NCBI RefSeq assembly: GCF_003626595.1
Contig: NZ_RBAK01000004.1
Span: 248,001-312,000, forward strand
Reading direction: 5' to 3'
Origin: Micromonospora endolithica
Lineage (GTDB): Bacteria; Actinomycetota; Actinomycetes; Mycobacteriales; Micromonosporaceae
DNA length: 64,000 bases
In this document: positions 43,377 through 52,621 of the stretch, in pieces
How the letters are laid out: each line of letters begins with the position of its first letter
Numbering within the stretch: the stretch's first letter is position 1
Translations under genes and position numbers: made by a program
The notes under the pieces: generated by a model
What the model saw: the letters and a program-made list of their open reading frames with translations, nothing else
Told to the model about the DNA's origin: nothing
Database searches by the model: none

Positions 43377-44461
43377 GCGCCGGCCGGCACCGGTTCGAGC
43401 GGGTCACCGACCGCCGCGGCCTGCGGGAGTTCCTCGCGTTCGCCGACCGGTTGTACGCCGAAGAACCGCGGCACGTACCCGTCCCACGGCAGCAGATCCG
43501 GCGCTGGTGGCGGGCCGGTGTGCCGCTGTACCTGCTGCGCGACGCATCCGGTGCGGTGGTCGGCCGCACCACCCTGCACACCGACGGCGACTTCGACGCC
43601 AAGCTGGGCCGCCGGTGCCAGCTCTTCGGGCTCACCGAGTTCACCGAGCCGGCCGCCCGGCCGCTGTTCGACGCGATCACCGCGCACGCCGACCCCGACG
43701 CCGACCTGCTCTTCGGCCCGGTGGCGCTGTTGCCCAACCAGGCCGGTGGGGTGATCACCTCCGGGTACGCCGGGCGGGGCTTCGTGGACAGCGCCTGGAA
43801 CCCGCCGCGCTACGTGGCCGCCTACGAGGCGTACGGGTTCCACCGCCGGTTCGAGTCCGACACCTGGATCTGCCCGGTGTCCGCCCCGTCGGAACCGGCA
43901 CCGCCGGTGGGCGTCGACCCGGACGGCGGTCGACTCGAACTGCACCGGGGTGACGTCCGGCGGCTCGACGGGCAACTCGACCTGCTGCGCGGGATGCTGA
44001 ACGCCTCCTTCGCCCAGCTCGGCTACTACACGCCTATCTCCGCCGCGCAGCTGCGGCGGCAGACCGACGGGCTGGCCTACCTGCTCGACGAGTCGTTGCT
44101 GCTCTACCTGACCCGGGACGGCCGGCCGGTGGCGTTCGTGCTCTGCGTGCCGGACATCAGCGAGTTCCTGGTCGCGGTCCGCGGCGACCTGCACCCGGTC
44201 AACCAGCTACGGCTGCTGGCCGCCCGTCGCCGCTACCGCCGGGAGGCGGTGCTGATCGTCAAGGGCGTGCTCCCCGAGCACCAGGGACGGGGTTACCAGC
44301 GGCTGCTCTCCGCGCACCTGCACCACAACCTGCACGCCGCCGGCTACGAGACCCTGCGCAGCACCTACGTCGGGCGGGACAACCCGGCGTCGGCCGCCCA
44401 GTTCCTGCGACTGCGGGGTCAACCGCTGCACGGCTACACCTTCTACGCCAAGGAGCGCTAG
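43373..44461 (+). CDS. GNAT-like acyl/acetyltransferase
   Basis: A 362-residue protein. The N-terminal 110 residues (FLAFADRLYAEEPRHVPVPRQQIRRWWRAG in outline; GRTTLHTDGDFDAK) and the C-terminal GNAT core with motif A VLIVKGVLPEHQGRGYQRLLSAHL in outline (Q-G-R-G), then GYETLRSTYVGRDNPASA. A middle segment PNQAGGVITSGYAGRGFVD is like N-terminal parts of YghO/Mig-14-type GNAT proteins that use acyl donors. The GTG overlaps the preceding stop. With the ligase it could form an activation/acyl-transfer pair. Confidence 0.76.
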   Translation: MSAGRHRFERVTDRRGLREFLAFADRLYAEEPRHVPVPRQQIRRWWRAGVPLYLLRDASGAVVGRTTLHTDGDFDAKLGRRCQLFGLTEFTEPAARPLFDAITAHADPDADLLFGPVALLPNQAGGVITSGYAGRGFVDSAWNPPRYVAAYEAYGFHRRFESDTWICPVSAPSEPAPPVGVDPDGGRLELHRGDVRRLDGQLDLLRGMLNASFAQLGYYTPISAAQLRRQTDGLAYLLDESLLLYLTRDGRPVAFVLCVPDISEFLVAVRGDLHPVNQLRLLAARRRYRREAVLIVKGVLPEHQGRGYQRLLSAHLHHNLHAAGYETLRSTYVGRDNPASAAQFLRLRGQPLHGYTFYAKER

Positions 44462-45481
44462 GTGGACCTGTCGGCCTTCCGTACGCTCGAACCGCTGTGC
44501 TGGCGGGCGCCGAGCGCGCACAACACCCAACCGTGGCGGCTGCGCTACGAACCCGACGCGATCCGCGTCGGGTGGGACCCGGACCAGGCGTTGAAGGCGG
44601 CCGACCCCACCGGCCGGGACCTGCGGCTGTCCCTCGGCGCGTTCGTCGAGACCTGCCTGATCGTCGCGGCCGACGCCGGGTTGCGGCTGGAGTACGTCGC
44701 GGACCACGACGACCGGAACCGACGGGTGGGATGGCTGCGGCCGGCGCGGTACCGCTACCGGACATCCTTCCGCGCCACCGACGTGTGGGAGCGCCGCACC
44801 GACCGGGGCAGGTTCGCCGGTGCACCGGGGGGTGACGCGCTGGCCGTCGTGGACCTGGTCGCCCGGCAGGCCGGCGGCGGTGTCCGTGCCGTGCCGCGGG
44901 CCGGGCGTCTCGGCGGTCTCCTGCGCGTCGCCGACCGCCGTCTGTACGCGGATCCGGCGGTCGTCGCCGAGCTGCGCCACTGGTTGCGGCTGGATCCCGC
45001 GCATCCGGACTACCACGCCGACGGGCTCAGCGACCGCTGCCTCGACCTGTCCCGGCCCGCCGCCGCCGGGCTGCGTGCGGCGCTGGGCGCGTACCCGGTG
45101 CTGCGCCCGCTGGGGTTGCCGAGGCTGCTCGCCGCCGCCGGTGGCGACCCGCTCGCGCGGGGTGGCGCCGTGCTGGCCCTGATCGCCCCGGACGGCCTGG
45201 ACGAGGCCGGCGAGGTCGAGTTCGGGCGGGTGCTGTTGCGGGTCTGGCTGACCCTGCACGCGGCCGGACTGGCGGCGCACCCGCTGAGCCAGCTCATCGA
45301 CGTCGCCGCCACCCGGACGGCGCTCGGCGCGCTGCTCGGCGTGGCGCCGGAGCGACTTCTGCACGTCGCCCGGGTGGGTCGGCCCATCCGGGCGGCGCCC
45401 CGCTCGGCGCGCCGGGTCGGCGGTGGCGGGCGAGATCTCGGTCCCGTCCGCACCGGCGGATCGGCGCGAACGACCCGGTGA
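44462..45481 (+). CDS. Nitroreductase-like (Acg-type) flavoprotein
   Basis: A 339-residue protein beginning at GTG directly after the previous stop. The opening CWRAPSAHNTQPWRLRYEPD is the FMN-binding start of nitroreductase-fold proteins (APSxxNxQPW). The two-lobe length (about 330) is that of Acg/Rv3131-like members. Later GGAVLALIAPDGLDEAGEVEFGRVLLRVWL in outline and LAAHPLSQLIDV keep the second half of the fold. A basic/Gly-rich tail ends it. Some such proteins bind FMN without enzyme turnover and store or sense flavin. As last gene of the operon it may reduce or dehydrogenate (azoline-type chemistry) the product. Confidence 0.78.
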   Translation: MDLSAFRTLEPLCWRAPSAHNTQPWRLRYEPDAIRVGWDPDQALKAADPTGRDLRLSLGAFVETCLIVAADAGLRLEYVADHDDRNRRVGWLRPARYRYRTSFRATDVWERRTDRGRFAGAPGGDALAVVDLVARQAGGGVRAVPRAGRLGGLLRVADRRLYADPAVVAELRHWLRLDPAHPDYHADGLSDRCLDLSRPAAAGLRAALGAYPVLRPLGLPRLLAAAGGDPLARGGAVLALIAPDGLDEAGEVEFGRVLLRVWLTLHAAGLAAHPLSQLIDVAATRTALGALLGVAPERLLHVARVGRPIRAAPRSARRVGGGGRDLGPVRTGGSARTTR

Positions 45482-45515
45482 CGGTGTCACCGGGTGGCCG
45501 GCGCACCGGGGCGAG

Positions 45516-45545
45516 CCGGCCCCACCACCGAAGCGGTGGGGCCGG
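45516..45545. terminator. Bidirectional hairpin between convergent genes
   Basis: CCGGCCCCACC (45516-45526) pairs perfectly with GGTGGGGCCGG (45535-45545); 8-base loop. It serves the nitroreductase-like operon and the lipase gene, whose stops face it. Confidence 0.75.
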
Positions 45546-45564
45546 TGCCTGCCGCGCGGGCCGG

Positions 45565-46458
45565 TCAGCTGTTCAGCGTGGCCAGCAGGGCGGTCGCCAT
45601 GCCCTGCTCACCGCGGGCGTTCGGGTGGAAGGGGGCGGCCGAGTTCTGTGGCACCAGCCCCTCCACCCACCGGGTGCTGCTGCCCTTGCACGCGTCCCGG
45701 CCGATCGACGGGGTGTAGACGTCGGCGTAGGTGGCCCCGTTCGCGGCCGCGGTGCTGGCCAGCATCGCGTTGAGCGACTTCGCGATGCCGCGCAGGTACG
45801 GCACGTCCTGGTAGGCGATCGGGACCACCGGCCAGCAGCCGTATCCGGAGTCCGGCACGATCGCCGGATACCCGAGCACCACCACCCGCGCGCCGGGCGC
45901 GGCCTGGCGGACCGCCTGGAGCACGGCGGTCACCTTCGGCGCGGCGGCGGCGATCCTGGCCTGCAACTGGTCGGTGCCGCCGGCGGTGTACCGGTTCTTG
46001 CACGGCGACCCGAAGGGGCTGTCGACGCTCGCCTCCGCGCAGGTGCTGATGATGCCGGAGAAGCCGATGTCGTTGCCGCCGATCTGGACCGTCACCAACG
46101 CGGTGTTCGACGTGACCGCGCTGAGCTGCGGTGGCAGGTTGATGCCGAGCTGGCCGCTGCCACCGTAGAGAATGTCGTCGGTGGTGGCGCCGGAGCAGCT
46201 CACGTCGGCGAACGACGCGGAGCCGGCGGACGCGGCCACCAGCGTGGGGTAGTTGCGGCTGGACCGCAGACAGTTCAGGTCGACCTGGGTGGGGATCAGC
46301 GGGCCGGCGGTGTACGAGTCGCCGAGCGCGACGTAGCGCCCGGTGGGCACCGCGGCGCTGGCGGGTGCGGCGACGGCGAGCAGCACGCCGGCGGTGGCCG
46401 CGGCGAGGGCGGCCAACCGGGTGGCTGCGCGCAGGAGCGGCAGGCGGGGACGGGGCAT
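45565..46458 (-). CDS. Secreted SGNH/GDSL-type lipase or esterase
   Basis: A 297-residue precursor with a signal peptide (about residues 1-36, ending ASA). Block I YVALGDSYTAGPL (catalytic Ser), block III QIGGNDIGFSG and block V FHPNARGEQGM (catalytic His, with the D two positions away replaced by F-H-P-N). Cys at six points suit the three disulphides of Streptomyces-type SGNH lipases. It is close in style to the S. coelicolor lipase fold. TATATT at 46527-46532 (minus strand) may be the -10 box. Esters or phospholipids outside the cell are likely substrates. Confidence 0.88.
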   Translation of the reverse strand: MPRPRLPLLRAATRLAALAAATAGVLLAVAAPASAAVPTGRYVALGDSYTAGPLIPTQVDLNCLRSSRNYPTLVAASAGSASFADVSCSGATTDDILYGGSGQLGINLPPQLSAVTSNTALVTVQIGGNDIGFSGIISTCAEASVDSPFGSPCKNRYTAGGTDQLQARIAAAAPKVTAVLQAVRQAAPGARVVVLGYPAIVPDSGYGCWPVVPIAYQDVPYLRGIAKSLNAMLASTAAANGATYADVYTPSIGRDACKGSSTRWVEGLVPQNSAAPFHPNARGEQGMATALLATLNS

Positions 46459-46668
46459 GGCGCCTCCCAGAGAGGGATCATGGTGGTGGTGGTGCGGAGA
46501 TTCTGTCGACGCCGACGCCGGACGTCAATATAGATGACCCTCACTAAATGCCGTTCCGCCCTGTGGGTTCGGGTGCGCGGCGTTCTCAGCGCTCCGGGTT
46601 CGGCTTGACCCTCGACCAGGTCGAGCCCCGATGATCGCGCCATTCGTTGGTGATCTTCGGGAGTGATG

Positions 46669-47088
46669 ATGGATCTGGACAATCCGGTTCTGGTGCTGTG
46701 CCAGGAGGGGATGCGGGCGGAGGCGGAGGGGCGACCGGCCGACGCGCGGGCGTCGTTCGAGCGGGCCTGGGCGAGGCGTACCGACGACTACGACGCCTGC
46801 GTCGCCGCGCACTATCTCGCCCGGCATCAGGACCGGTCCGAGGAGGTCCTGCGGTGGAACCAGGAGGCGCTGCGACACGCCGAGGCCGTCGGCGACGGCC
46901 GGGTCGCCGCCCTCTACCCGTCGCTGCACGTGAGTGTGGCGCTGGCTCACGAGCGGCTGGGCGAGACCCTCGCCGCGCGCGCCGCCTTCGAGCGGGCCGC
47001 CGAGCACGTCGAGGCGCTGCCGACGGACGCGTACGGCGAGCAGCTCCGGACGGCCGTCAGCGCGGGGCTTCGCAGGCTGGACGGGTAG
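46669..47088 (+). CDS. Small TPR-like protein
   Basis: A 139-residue protein made of helix pairs: LVLCQEGMRAEAEGRPADARASFERAW (in outline), DACVAAHYLARHQDRSEEVLRWNQEAL in outline, LYPSLHVSVALAHERLGETLAARAAFERA in outline. About three TPR units. GGGAG five bases before ATG 46669; ATG 46666 is the alternative. Likely a small scaffold; neighbours give no hint. Confidence 0.75.
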   Translation: MDLDNPVLVLCQEGMRAEAEGRPADARASFERAWARRTDDYDACVAAHYLARHQDRSEEVLRWNQEALRHAEAVGDGRVAALYPSLHVSVALAHERLGETLAARAAFERAAEHVEALPTDAYGEQLRTAVSAGLRRLDG

Positions 47089-47202
47089 AACCCGGTTGAG
47101 CCGCTGACCGAACGGCGCCGGCTGCTCGTCCCGGCGTCGGGCCGGGGGATTCACGACCCGTCGTGTCCGGCAGCGGCCCCGGTCGGCCGCTGCCGGACCG
47201 GC

Positions 47203-48654
47203 TCACTGCTGGTTGAAGGCGTCCATCTCCAGAGAATCCAGCTGGTCGCCGACCCTCGCGACCGGTGCGTCGGCAAGGGCGGTGCCGGACCTGTCGAGTG
47301 CCTCCACCACCAGTCCGGAGGCGGGGCCGGGCACGGTCACCACCGCGCCGGAGCGGCGCACCGGGGAACGGGCCACCTCCTGACCGTCGCGGAGGACCCG
47401 CACGGTGGTGGCGGCGGCCGGCGTCACCACCAGTAGGGACTGCCGAGCCCCGTCCGGTCCGTCCTCGCCGGCGGGGATGGCGAGGACGCCGGTCGGATCG
47501 TTCGGATCGGTCGGCACCTCGAAGGACATCCCGGTGGCGGTCGCGCCGTCGGCCCCCGGCCGGTCGTGGTCGATCGTCACCGTGCCCCGCCAACCTCCCC
47601 CGACGGCGGGGGCGGCCAGTACGGTGACCTGCGCGTCGGCGGCCGGCGCGACCGGCGAGGCGTCGCTGATCGGAACGAAGGCCACGCGGCCCCCCCAGAC
47701 CACGGTCGGCAGGGCGCTCGCCCGGTACCCCTGCGTCTGGGCCGTCTGCTGGACCAGCGCCCGGGAACGTTCCGCGTCGGCGGTCCCACGCGACCGGGAC
47801 ATCGCGGTGGCGAGCTGGGCGTCGGTGATCGGCCCGGTCACCAGCGAGCCCGGCGCGGGCACGACCCTGCGGGTCACCGGGCCGCAGTCGACCCGCCACC
47901 ACTCGGGCCGTCGGGTCTGCGGGGTACGGACCAGGTAGGAGCTGGTCGGCTCGGGGGTCCACCGGGCCGGGTCCACGGGCATCGGCGAGCTGAGGAACAC
48001 ACACTCGGCTGGTGCGATCGCGACCTGCACCGCCGGCTCGCCCGAACGGGGGGCGGTGTCTTCGAGCACCATGCTCTCGACGGGTTCCAGCGCGTCGCTC
48101 ACGCTCCGGATCGCGTTGCTGTCGGCCAGCTCTTCGGCGTCGGCGCCCTCGGGAGCGACCAGCCACACCGCCGCGCTCGGCCAGCCGGTGTTCGGGTCGG
48201 GCTCCTCGCGGACGAAGGCGGCGAGGGCGATCCGCCGCCCGCCGACGTCGTCGACGAAGAGCACCCGCACCTCGCGCACCGGCACCCCCCTCAGCCGGGC
48301 GATGTCGCCGCTGCGTTGCGCCGCCGACAGAAGGTCCGTGAGGCCGCGGACGTATGCGGCGTCCCGGGCCACGGCTCCCCGCGGAGGTGACTGGAGCAAC
48401 TTCTCCGACCAGGCGAGCACGGGAGGGACGGGGTCGGTCGAGTCGGCCGGTGGCGGCTGCGCCGGTGTGCCGGGACCGCCGACCGCGACGACCGCGCCGG
48501 TGAGGCTGACCACGACGGCCGTGGTCAGGCCGACCGCGCGTCGCTGCCGGGCCCGCCGATGGCGAGCCACGACCCGACCGTACGGGTCCGGCTGAGGGGT
48601 GAGTCCCCTGGTCAGGTCGTCCAGGGCCCGGCTCAGCTCCTCGTCGACCGTCAT
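47203..48654 (-). CDS. Membrane protein encoded with SigE-family sigma factor (putative anti-sigma)
   Basis: A 483-residue protein with one membrane helix (AVGLTTAVVVSLTGAVVAVGG, about 39-59), a short cytosolic N-terminus (MTVDEELSRALDDLTRG) and a large outer part. The layout cytosolic anchor - helix - exported sensor is that of anti-sigma factors that accompany SigE-family ECF sigma genes. No zinc-binding HxxxCxxC is present, so anti-sigma activity is inferred from context only. Its ATG overlaps the sigma stop (ATGA 48651-48654). The outer part has beta-rich repeats (GVLAIPAGEDGPDG, VRVLRDGQEVARSPV). Confidence 0.75.
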   Translation of the reverse strand: MTVDEELSRALDDLTRGLTPQPDPYGRVVARHRRARQRRAVGLTTAVVVSLTGAVVAVGGPGTPAQPPPADSTDPVPPVLAWSEKLLQSPPRGAVARDAAYVRGLTDLLSAAQRSGDIARLRGVPVREVRVLFVDDVGGRRIALAAFVREEPDPNTGWPSAAVWLVAPEGADAEELADSNAIRSVSDALEPVESMVLEDTAPRSGEPAVQVAIAPAECVFLSSPMPVDPARWTPEPTSSYLVRTPQTRRPEWWRVDCGPVTRRVVPAPGSLVTGPITDAQLATAMSRSRGTADAERSRALVQQTAQTQGYRASALPTVVWGGRVAFVPISDASPVAPAADAQVTVLAAPAVGGGWRGTVTIDHDRPGADGATATGMSFEVPTDPNDPTGVLAIPAGEDGPDGARQSLLVVTPAAATTVRVLRDGQEVARSPVRRSGAVVTVPGPASGLVVEALDRSGTALADAPVARVGDQLDSLEMDAFNQQ

Positions 48655-49208
48655 GGTGCCACCTCCGTCATCCTCGTCGTCGCCGTAGCGGTTTCTGTCG
48701 TCTCGGCCGCGGGTGCCGTCGCTGGTGCCGACGGCACCGGGCCCAGCGCCCTTCGCAGGCGGGCCAATCCTCTGGACGCGCGGCTCTTGACCGAGCCGAC
48801 GGAACAGCCGAGGGTCGCCGCCACCTCGGCCTCGGGCAGATCGGCCACGTACCGCAGCACGATCACCGCCCGGGTACGGGGCGTCAGCTCGCGCATCGCC
48901 TCGTACAGGGCCTGCCGTTCCAGCACGGTCTCGGTCAGGTCCCGGGTGGACCGGTCCGGCAGGACCGCCCTGACCACCTCGTGCACCCGCTGGCGGCGCC
49001 AGAGGCTGATGTGCTGGTTGATCATGACCCGTCGCAGGTAGGCCATCGGGTCGTCGATCCGCCGCCACCGCCGCATCACCTTGACCAGCGCCGACTGCAC
49101 CAGGTCCTCGGCCTCCTGGGCCGACCCGGTCAGGTGGTACGCCACGCGCATCAGATCCATGTAACGCGTGTCGACGAACTCTCGGAAATGCTCGTCGTCT
49201 GCCGCCAT
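48651..49208 (-). CDS. SigE-family ECF RNA polymerase sigma factor
   Basis: A 185-residue sigma factor. Region 2: FREFVDTRYMDLMRVAYHLTGSAQEAEDLVQSALVKVMRRW in outline. Region 4: LTPRTRAVIVLRYVADLPEAEVAATLGCSVGSVKSRASRGLARL in outline. A Pro/Ala/Thr-rich tail follows. The start ATG 49208 has GGGAG. Translation is coupled to the membrane protein downstream. Typical actinobacterial SigE family (SigE70-like) for envelope signals. Regulated genes unknown. Confidence 0.88.
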   Translation of the reverse strand: MAADDEHFREFVDTRYMDLMRVAYHLTGSAQEAEDLVQSALVKVMRRWRRIDDPMAYLRRVMINQHISLWRRQRVHEVVRAVLPDRSTRDLTETVLERQALYEAMRELTPRTRAVIVLRYVADLPEAEVAATLGCSVGSVKSRASRGLARLRRALGPVPSAPATAPAAETTETATATTRMTEVAP

Positions 49209-49505
49209 CTGCTCCCACCTCGCTCGGTTATCTGACACGACTCCGAGACCGACCCGAAGGTTGAAGCTGTGGCGTCCCGACTTTTCCGGCCGGCGGGGAG
49301 CGGGATCCACCGGCGGTTACCCGGGGGGAACGTGATTGCCGCCACGGCACGCTCTGCCAGCGGCTAAAGAGGCGGCGCGGTGTCGCCGCCCAGGGCTAGT
49401 CTTCCTGCGGTTCAACCCCTCGGCACGTTGCGCCCCGGTTCCCGGCATTCGCCGTACCGGCCACCACCGCTCGTCCGTTCGGTCAATCTGATCTCAGGAG
49501 AATTC

Positions 49506-51110
49506 GTGGCACAGCAATCTGTCGCGACACCGCAGCCGGTCCCGACGTCGGACAAGCTCGACGCCGCGGTACTCAAGGTGGCGGGCGTCGTGGTGCTCGG
49601 CGCGATCATGTCGATCCTCGACGTGACGGTGGTGAGCGTCGCGCTGCCGACGTTCCAGAGCGAGTTCGACGCCTCGTACGCCCGCGTCGCGTGGACGATG
49701 ACCGGCTACACCCTCGCGCTGGCCACGGTCATCCCGCTCAGCGGGTGGGCGGCCGACCGGTTCGGCACCAAACGGCTCTACATGATCGCCCTGGCCCTGT
49801 TCACGATCGGTTCGGGCCTCTGCGCCACCGCCGACACCATCGGTGAGCTGATCGGCTACCGGGTGCTTCAGGGTCTCGGCGGCGGCATGCTGATGCCGAT
49901 CGGCATGACGATCATGACTCGCGCGGCCGGCCCGCACCGGATCGGCCGGTTGATGGCCGTCCTCGGCATCCCGATGCTGCTCGGCCCGATCGGCGGCCCG
50001 ATCCTCGGCGGTTGGCTGATCGACGTGGCGAGCTGGCACTGGATCTTCCTGATCAACCTGCCGATCGGCCTGATCGCGCTGGTCTACGCCCAGCTGGCGC
50101 TGCCGAAGGACAGCCCGGAGCCGTCGGAGTCGTTCGACTTCCTCGGCATGCTGATGCTCTCGCCCGGCCTGGCGTTGTTCCTCTACGGCGTGTCCACCCT
50201 GCCCGAGGCCGGCACCTTCGCCGACCCCGAGGTGTGGCTGCCGATGCTCGTCGGCGCGGCACTCGTGGTGGCCTTCGTCCGCTACTCGTTCAAGCCCCGC
50301 CACCCCCTGCTCGACCTGCGGCTGTTCCGCAACCGCAACCTGACCATCGCGTCGGTGACGCTGTTCGTGTTCATCATCGCGTTCATGGGCGCCGGCCTGC
50401 TGTTCCCCAGCTACTTCCTCCAGGTGCGCGGCGAGACGACGCTCACCGCCGGTCTGCTGATGGCGCCGCAGGGCCTCGGCGCGATGGTGACCATGCCGAT
50501 CGCCGGCATGCTGGCCGACAAGGTGCCGGTCGGCCGCACGGTGCCGTTCGCGCTGGTCCTGATCGCGGCCGGGTTCTTCACCTTCACCCAGGTGGACCCG
50601 AACACGTCGTACGTGCTGCTGTGCGGCTCGTTGTTCGTGATGGGTCTCGGCATGGGCGGGACGATGATGCCGCTGATGACCTCGGCGCTGCGTAGCCTCT
50701 CCGGGCCGGAGGTGGCCCGCGGCTCGACCCTGGTGAACATCCTCCAGCAGATCGGTGGGTCCATCGGCGCCGCGGTGATGTCGGTGATCCTGACCAACGA
50801 GCTGAACGACTCCCGGCCGATCCCCGGCGCGGTGGACCCGAGCGGCAACCCGGTCACCGAGGCCGGCCTGGCCATCGCCGTGCAGCAGCGGCCGGAGTTG
50901 GCGCAGCAGTTCCCGGTCGACCCGTCGTTCATCGAGCGTGGGCTCGACTACGCCGCCGACTCCTTCGCCACCACCTTCTGGGTCGGTTTCGCGTTGGTGC
51001 TGGTGACGTTCGTCCCGGCGGCCTTCCTGCCCCGCCGGCGGGAGCGTTCGCACCTGCTCGACGACCAGCCCGGCGGCGAGCAGGTCAAGACCCCGGTCGT
51101 CATCCACTGA
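49506..51110 (+). CDS. DHA2-type MFS drug exporter
   Basis: A 534-residue transporter with about fourteen membrane helices. Motif D1 MSILDVTVVSVALPTFQ, motif A GWAADRFGTKRLY and motif C GIPMLLGPIGGPILGGWLID in outline, all as in EmrB/QacA proteins. GTG start with AGGAGA six bases upstream. Proton-driven efflux of hydrophobic compounds. The gene converges on a TetR gene with a 23-bp hairpin between; the repressor may regulate it, since no other target gene is nearer to either. Confidence 0.9.
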   Translation: MAQQSVATPQPVPTSDKLDAAVLKVAGVVVLGAIMSILDVTVVSVALPTFQSEFDASYARVAWTMTGYTLALATVIPLSGWAADRFGTKRLYMIALALFTIGSGLCATADTIGELIGYRVLQGLGGGMLMPIGMTIMTRAAGPHRIGRLMAVLGIPMLLGPIGGPILGGWLIDVASWHWIFLINLPIGLIALVYAQLALPKDSPEPSESFDFLGMLMLSPGLALFLYGVSTLPEAGTFADPEVWLPMLVGAALVVAFVRYSFKPRHPLLDLRLFRNRNLTIASVTLFVFIIAFMGAGLLFPSYFLQVRGETTLTAGLLMAPQGLGAMVTMPIAGMLADKVPVGRTVPFALVLIAAGFFTFTQVDPNTSYVLLCGSLFVMGLGMGGTMMPLMTSALRSLSGPEVARGSTLVNILQQIGGSIGAAVMSVILTNELNDSRPIPGAVDPSGNPVTEAGLAIAVQQRPELAQQFPVDPSFIERGLDYAADSFATTFWVGFALVLVTFVPAAFLPRRRERSHLLDDQPGGEQVKTPVVIH

Positions 51111-51172
51111 CCCCGGCGGGCACGCGCCGCTCGGCCGATGCCGCCTCGCCACCGCCTGACCGACCGCTCGCA

Positions 51173-51224
51173 CGACGGGGGCGGAACCCGGGAGCCTGGA
51201 CGCTCCCGGGTTCCGCCCCCGTCG
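51173..51224. terminator. Very long perfect hairpin between exporter and TetR genes
   Basis: A 23-bp perfect stem (51173-51195 with 51202-51224) and a six-base loop CTGGAC. It will stop transcription from both sides. The arms begin CGACGGGGGCGGAACCCGGG. Confidence 0.85.
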
Positions 51225-51269
51225 TCGTGGCTGTCGCCGCCCCGGAACGCCGCCGCTCGACGTCCCCGG

Positions 51270-51851
51270 TCAGATACCGGTGGGTGAGCCGAAGAGCAGG
51301 TCGAGGTGGGCGTCCAGCGCGGCCAACGCCTGCTCGGCGGTGAACTGCCCGCCGAGCAGGTAGACGCCCAGCCCCTCCATCACGGCCAGCAGGCCGGCCG
51401 CGGCGGCGTCGGCGTCGGGCCGGGGGAGGAGGCCGGCGATGAACCCGGCCAGTTGTGCGGTGTCCTCGCGCAGGCCGGTCGCGGCCGCCGGACGCACCGC
51501 GGTGTAGGCGAGGAACGCCAGCGCCACCCGTCCGTCGTCACGGGTCCGGTCGTCCAGCGGCAGCAGTGCGGCGATCATCGTCCGCAGCAGCAGCCGCGGG
51601 GACGGGTCCGCGCCCAGCCGGGCCAGGGCCTCGGTCACCCGCACCTGACTGCGCTCGCGCACCTCGGCCAGCGCGAACGCCATCATCTCGTCCTTGGTGC
51701 GGAAGTAGTGCTGGACCATCCCGGCGGACACGCCGGCCTGGGCGGCCACGTGGCGGAGGCTGACCGCCTCCAGTCCCTGGTCCGCGGCGACCCGCATCAA
51801 CGCGTCCGCGATGAGGGTGCGCCGCGCCTGGTGATCGACCTTCTTGGGCAT
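51270..51851 (-). CDS. TetR-family transcriptional regulator
   Basis: A 193-residue regulator: MPKKVDHQARRTLIADALMRVA, then LEAVSLRHVAAQAGVSAGMVQHYFRTKDEM in outline (TetR helix-turn-helix at 28-50, ending HYF). The ligand domain resembles TetR_C_6/BetI-type members (LLPLDDRTRDDGRVALAFLAY in outline). It may govern the facing exporter gene or the downstream PEP-dikinase, whose promoter has a perfect palindrome. Confidence 0.88.
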   Translation of the reverse strand: MPKKVDHQARRTLIADALMRVAADQGLEAVSLRHVAAQAGVSAGMVQHYFRTKDEMMAFALAEVRERSQVRVTEALARLGADPSPRLLLRTMIAALLPLDDRTRDDGRVALAFLAYTAVRPAAATGLREDTAQLAGFIAGLLPRPDADAAAAGLLAVMEGLGVYLLGGQFTAEQALAALDAHLDLLFGSPTGI

Positions 51852-51906
51852 GACCTCGATCGTTTCACAGTGGGTGGTCCGGACACCTCCGCCCGCGCGG
51901 CGTCGG

Positions 51907-52572
51907 CTACCGGCTGACGGCTCCGGTCGTCGGGGTGCCCCGTGCGCTGCGCAGCAGGCCGTCGGGGTCGTCGGCGTGCAACCGCAACTCGTCCACCGGC
52001 TCGGACCGGCCCTTGGGCAGGTCGAAGGTCGTCGGCCGGCGCAGCACGACGTCGACGCTGGTCTGGCTGCCGACGCCGAGGCACAGCACCCGGCGGTCAC
52101 CCTCCTGCTCGACCTGCACCGACCTGCTGGAGGGCAGCGAGCGGTGCCGCTTGCGCAGCGCCTGCACGTCCGTCCACGGGATCCACACGTCGATGTCCGA
52201 ACCGGCCCGGACCCGCAGGCCCCGGTCACCGACGACGTGCGGGTGGATCCGCATGCCCGCGTACAGGCCGACCATCCAGAGCACTCCCCAGACGCCCAGG
52301 CCGAGCGCGATCCAGCGGGCCGGCGTCCACGGCACCACGTTGGCGACGATCAGGTCGAGGACCGGGATCTCCACGACCGACAGGCCGATCAGGACGCCGA
52401 GGATCGGCTTGACCGGGCCCAGATAGCCGAACGGCTCGTCGCCCGGCGCCAGCCGCAGCGGCCGGCGTAGCGCCCACCTGAACAGGCTCCGCCACATCGC
52501 GACCTCCATCGCGGCGGCCCGGCGCAGCAGCGTACCCATCCTCGCCCCGGTCGGGGCCTTCGTCTCGGTCAT
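51907..52572 (-). CDS. Membrane protein with bacterial PH domain
   Basis: A 221-residue protein with two membrane helices (about 58-80 and 85-110: ILGVLIGLSVVEIPVLDLIVA and WIALGLGVWGVLWMVGLYAG) and a C-terminal beta domain (GDRGLRVRAGSDIDVWIPWTDVQALRKR in outline, DRRVLCLGVGSQTSVDVVL) of the bPH/DUF3093 type. GAGGA before ATG 52572. It sits between TetR and the PEP-dikinase on the same strand, 49 bases after the dikinase stop; they may share a transcript. Confidence 0.72.
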   Translation of the reverse strand: MTETKAPTGARMGTLLRRAAAMEVAMWRSLFRWALRRPLRLAPGDEPFGYLGPVKPILGVLIGLSVVEIPVLDLIVANVVPWTPARWIALGLGVWGVLWMVGLYAGMRIHPHVVGDRGLRVRAGSDIDVWIPWTDVQALRKRHRSLPSSRSVQVEQEGDRRVLCLGVGSQTSVDVVLRRPTTFDLPKGRSEPVDELRLHADDPDGLLRSARGTPTTGAVSR

Positions 52573-52621
52573 GGTCGTTCCTCGCGGTGGGAGTCCGTCG
52601 GTCATCGGTGCGGGGTGACGG

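Noticed and set aside
49494-51173. 559-codon minus-strand frame opposite the DHA2 exporter
   Set aside because: Opposite strand of a clear 14-helix transporter; composition is typical of an antisense frame.
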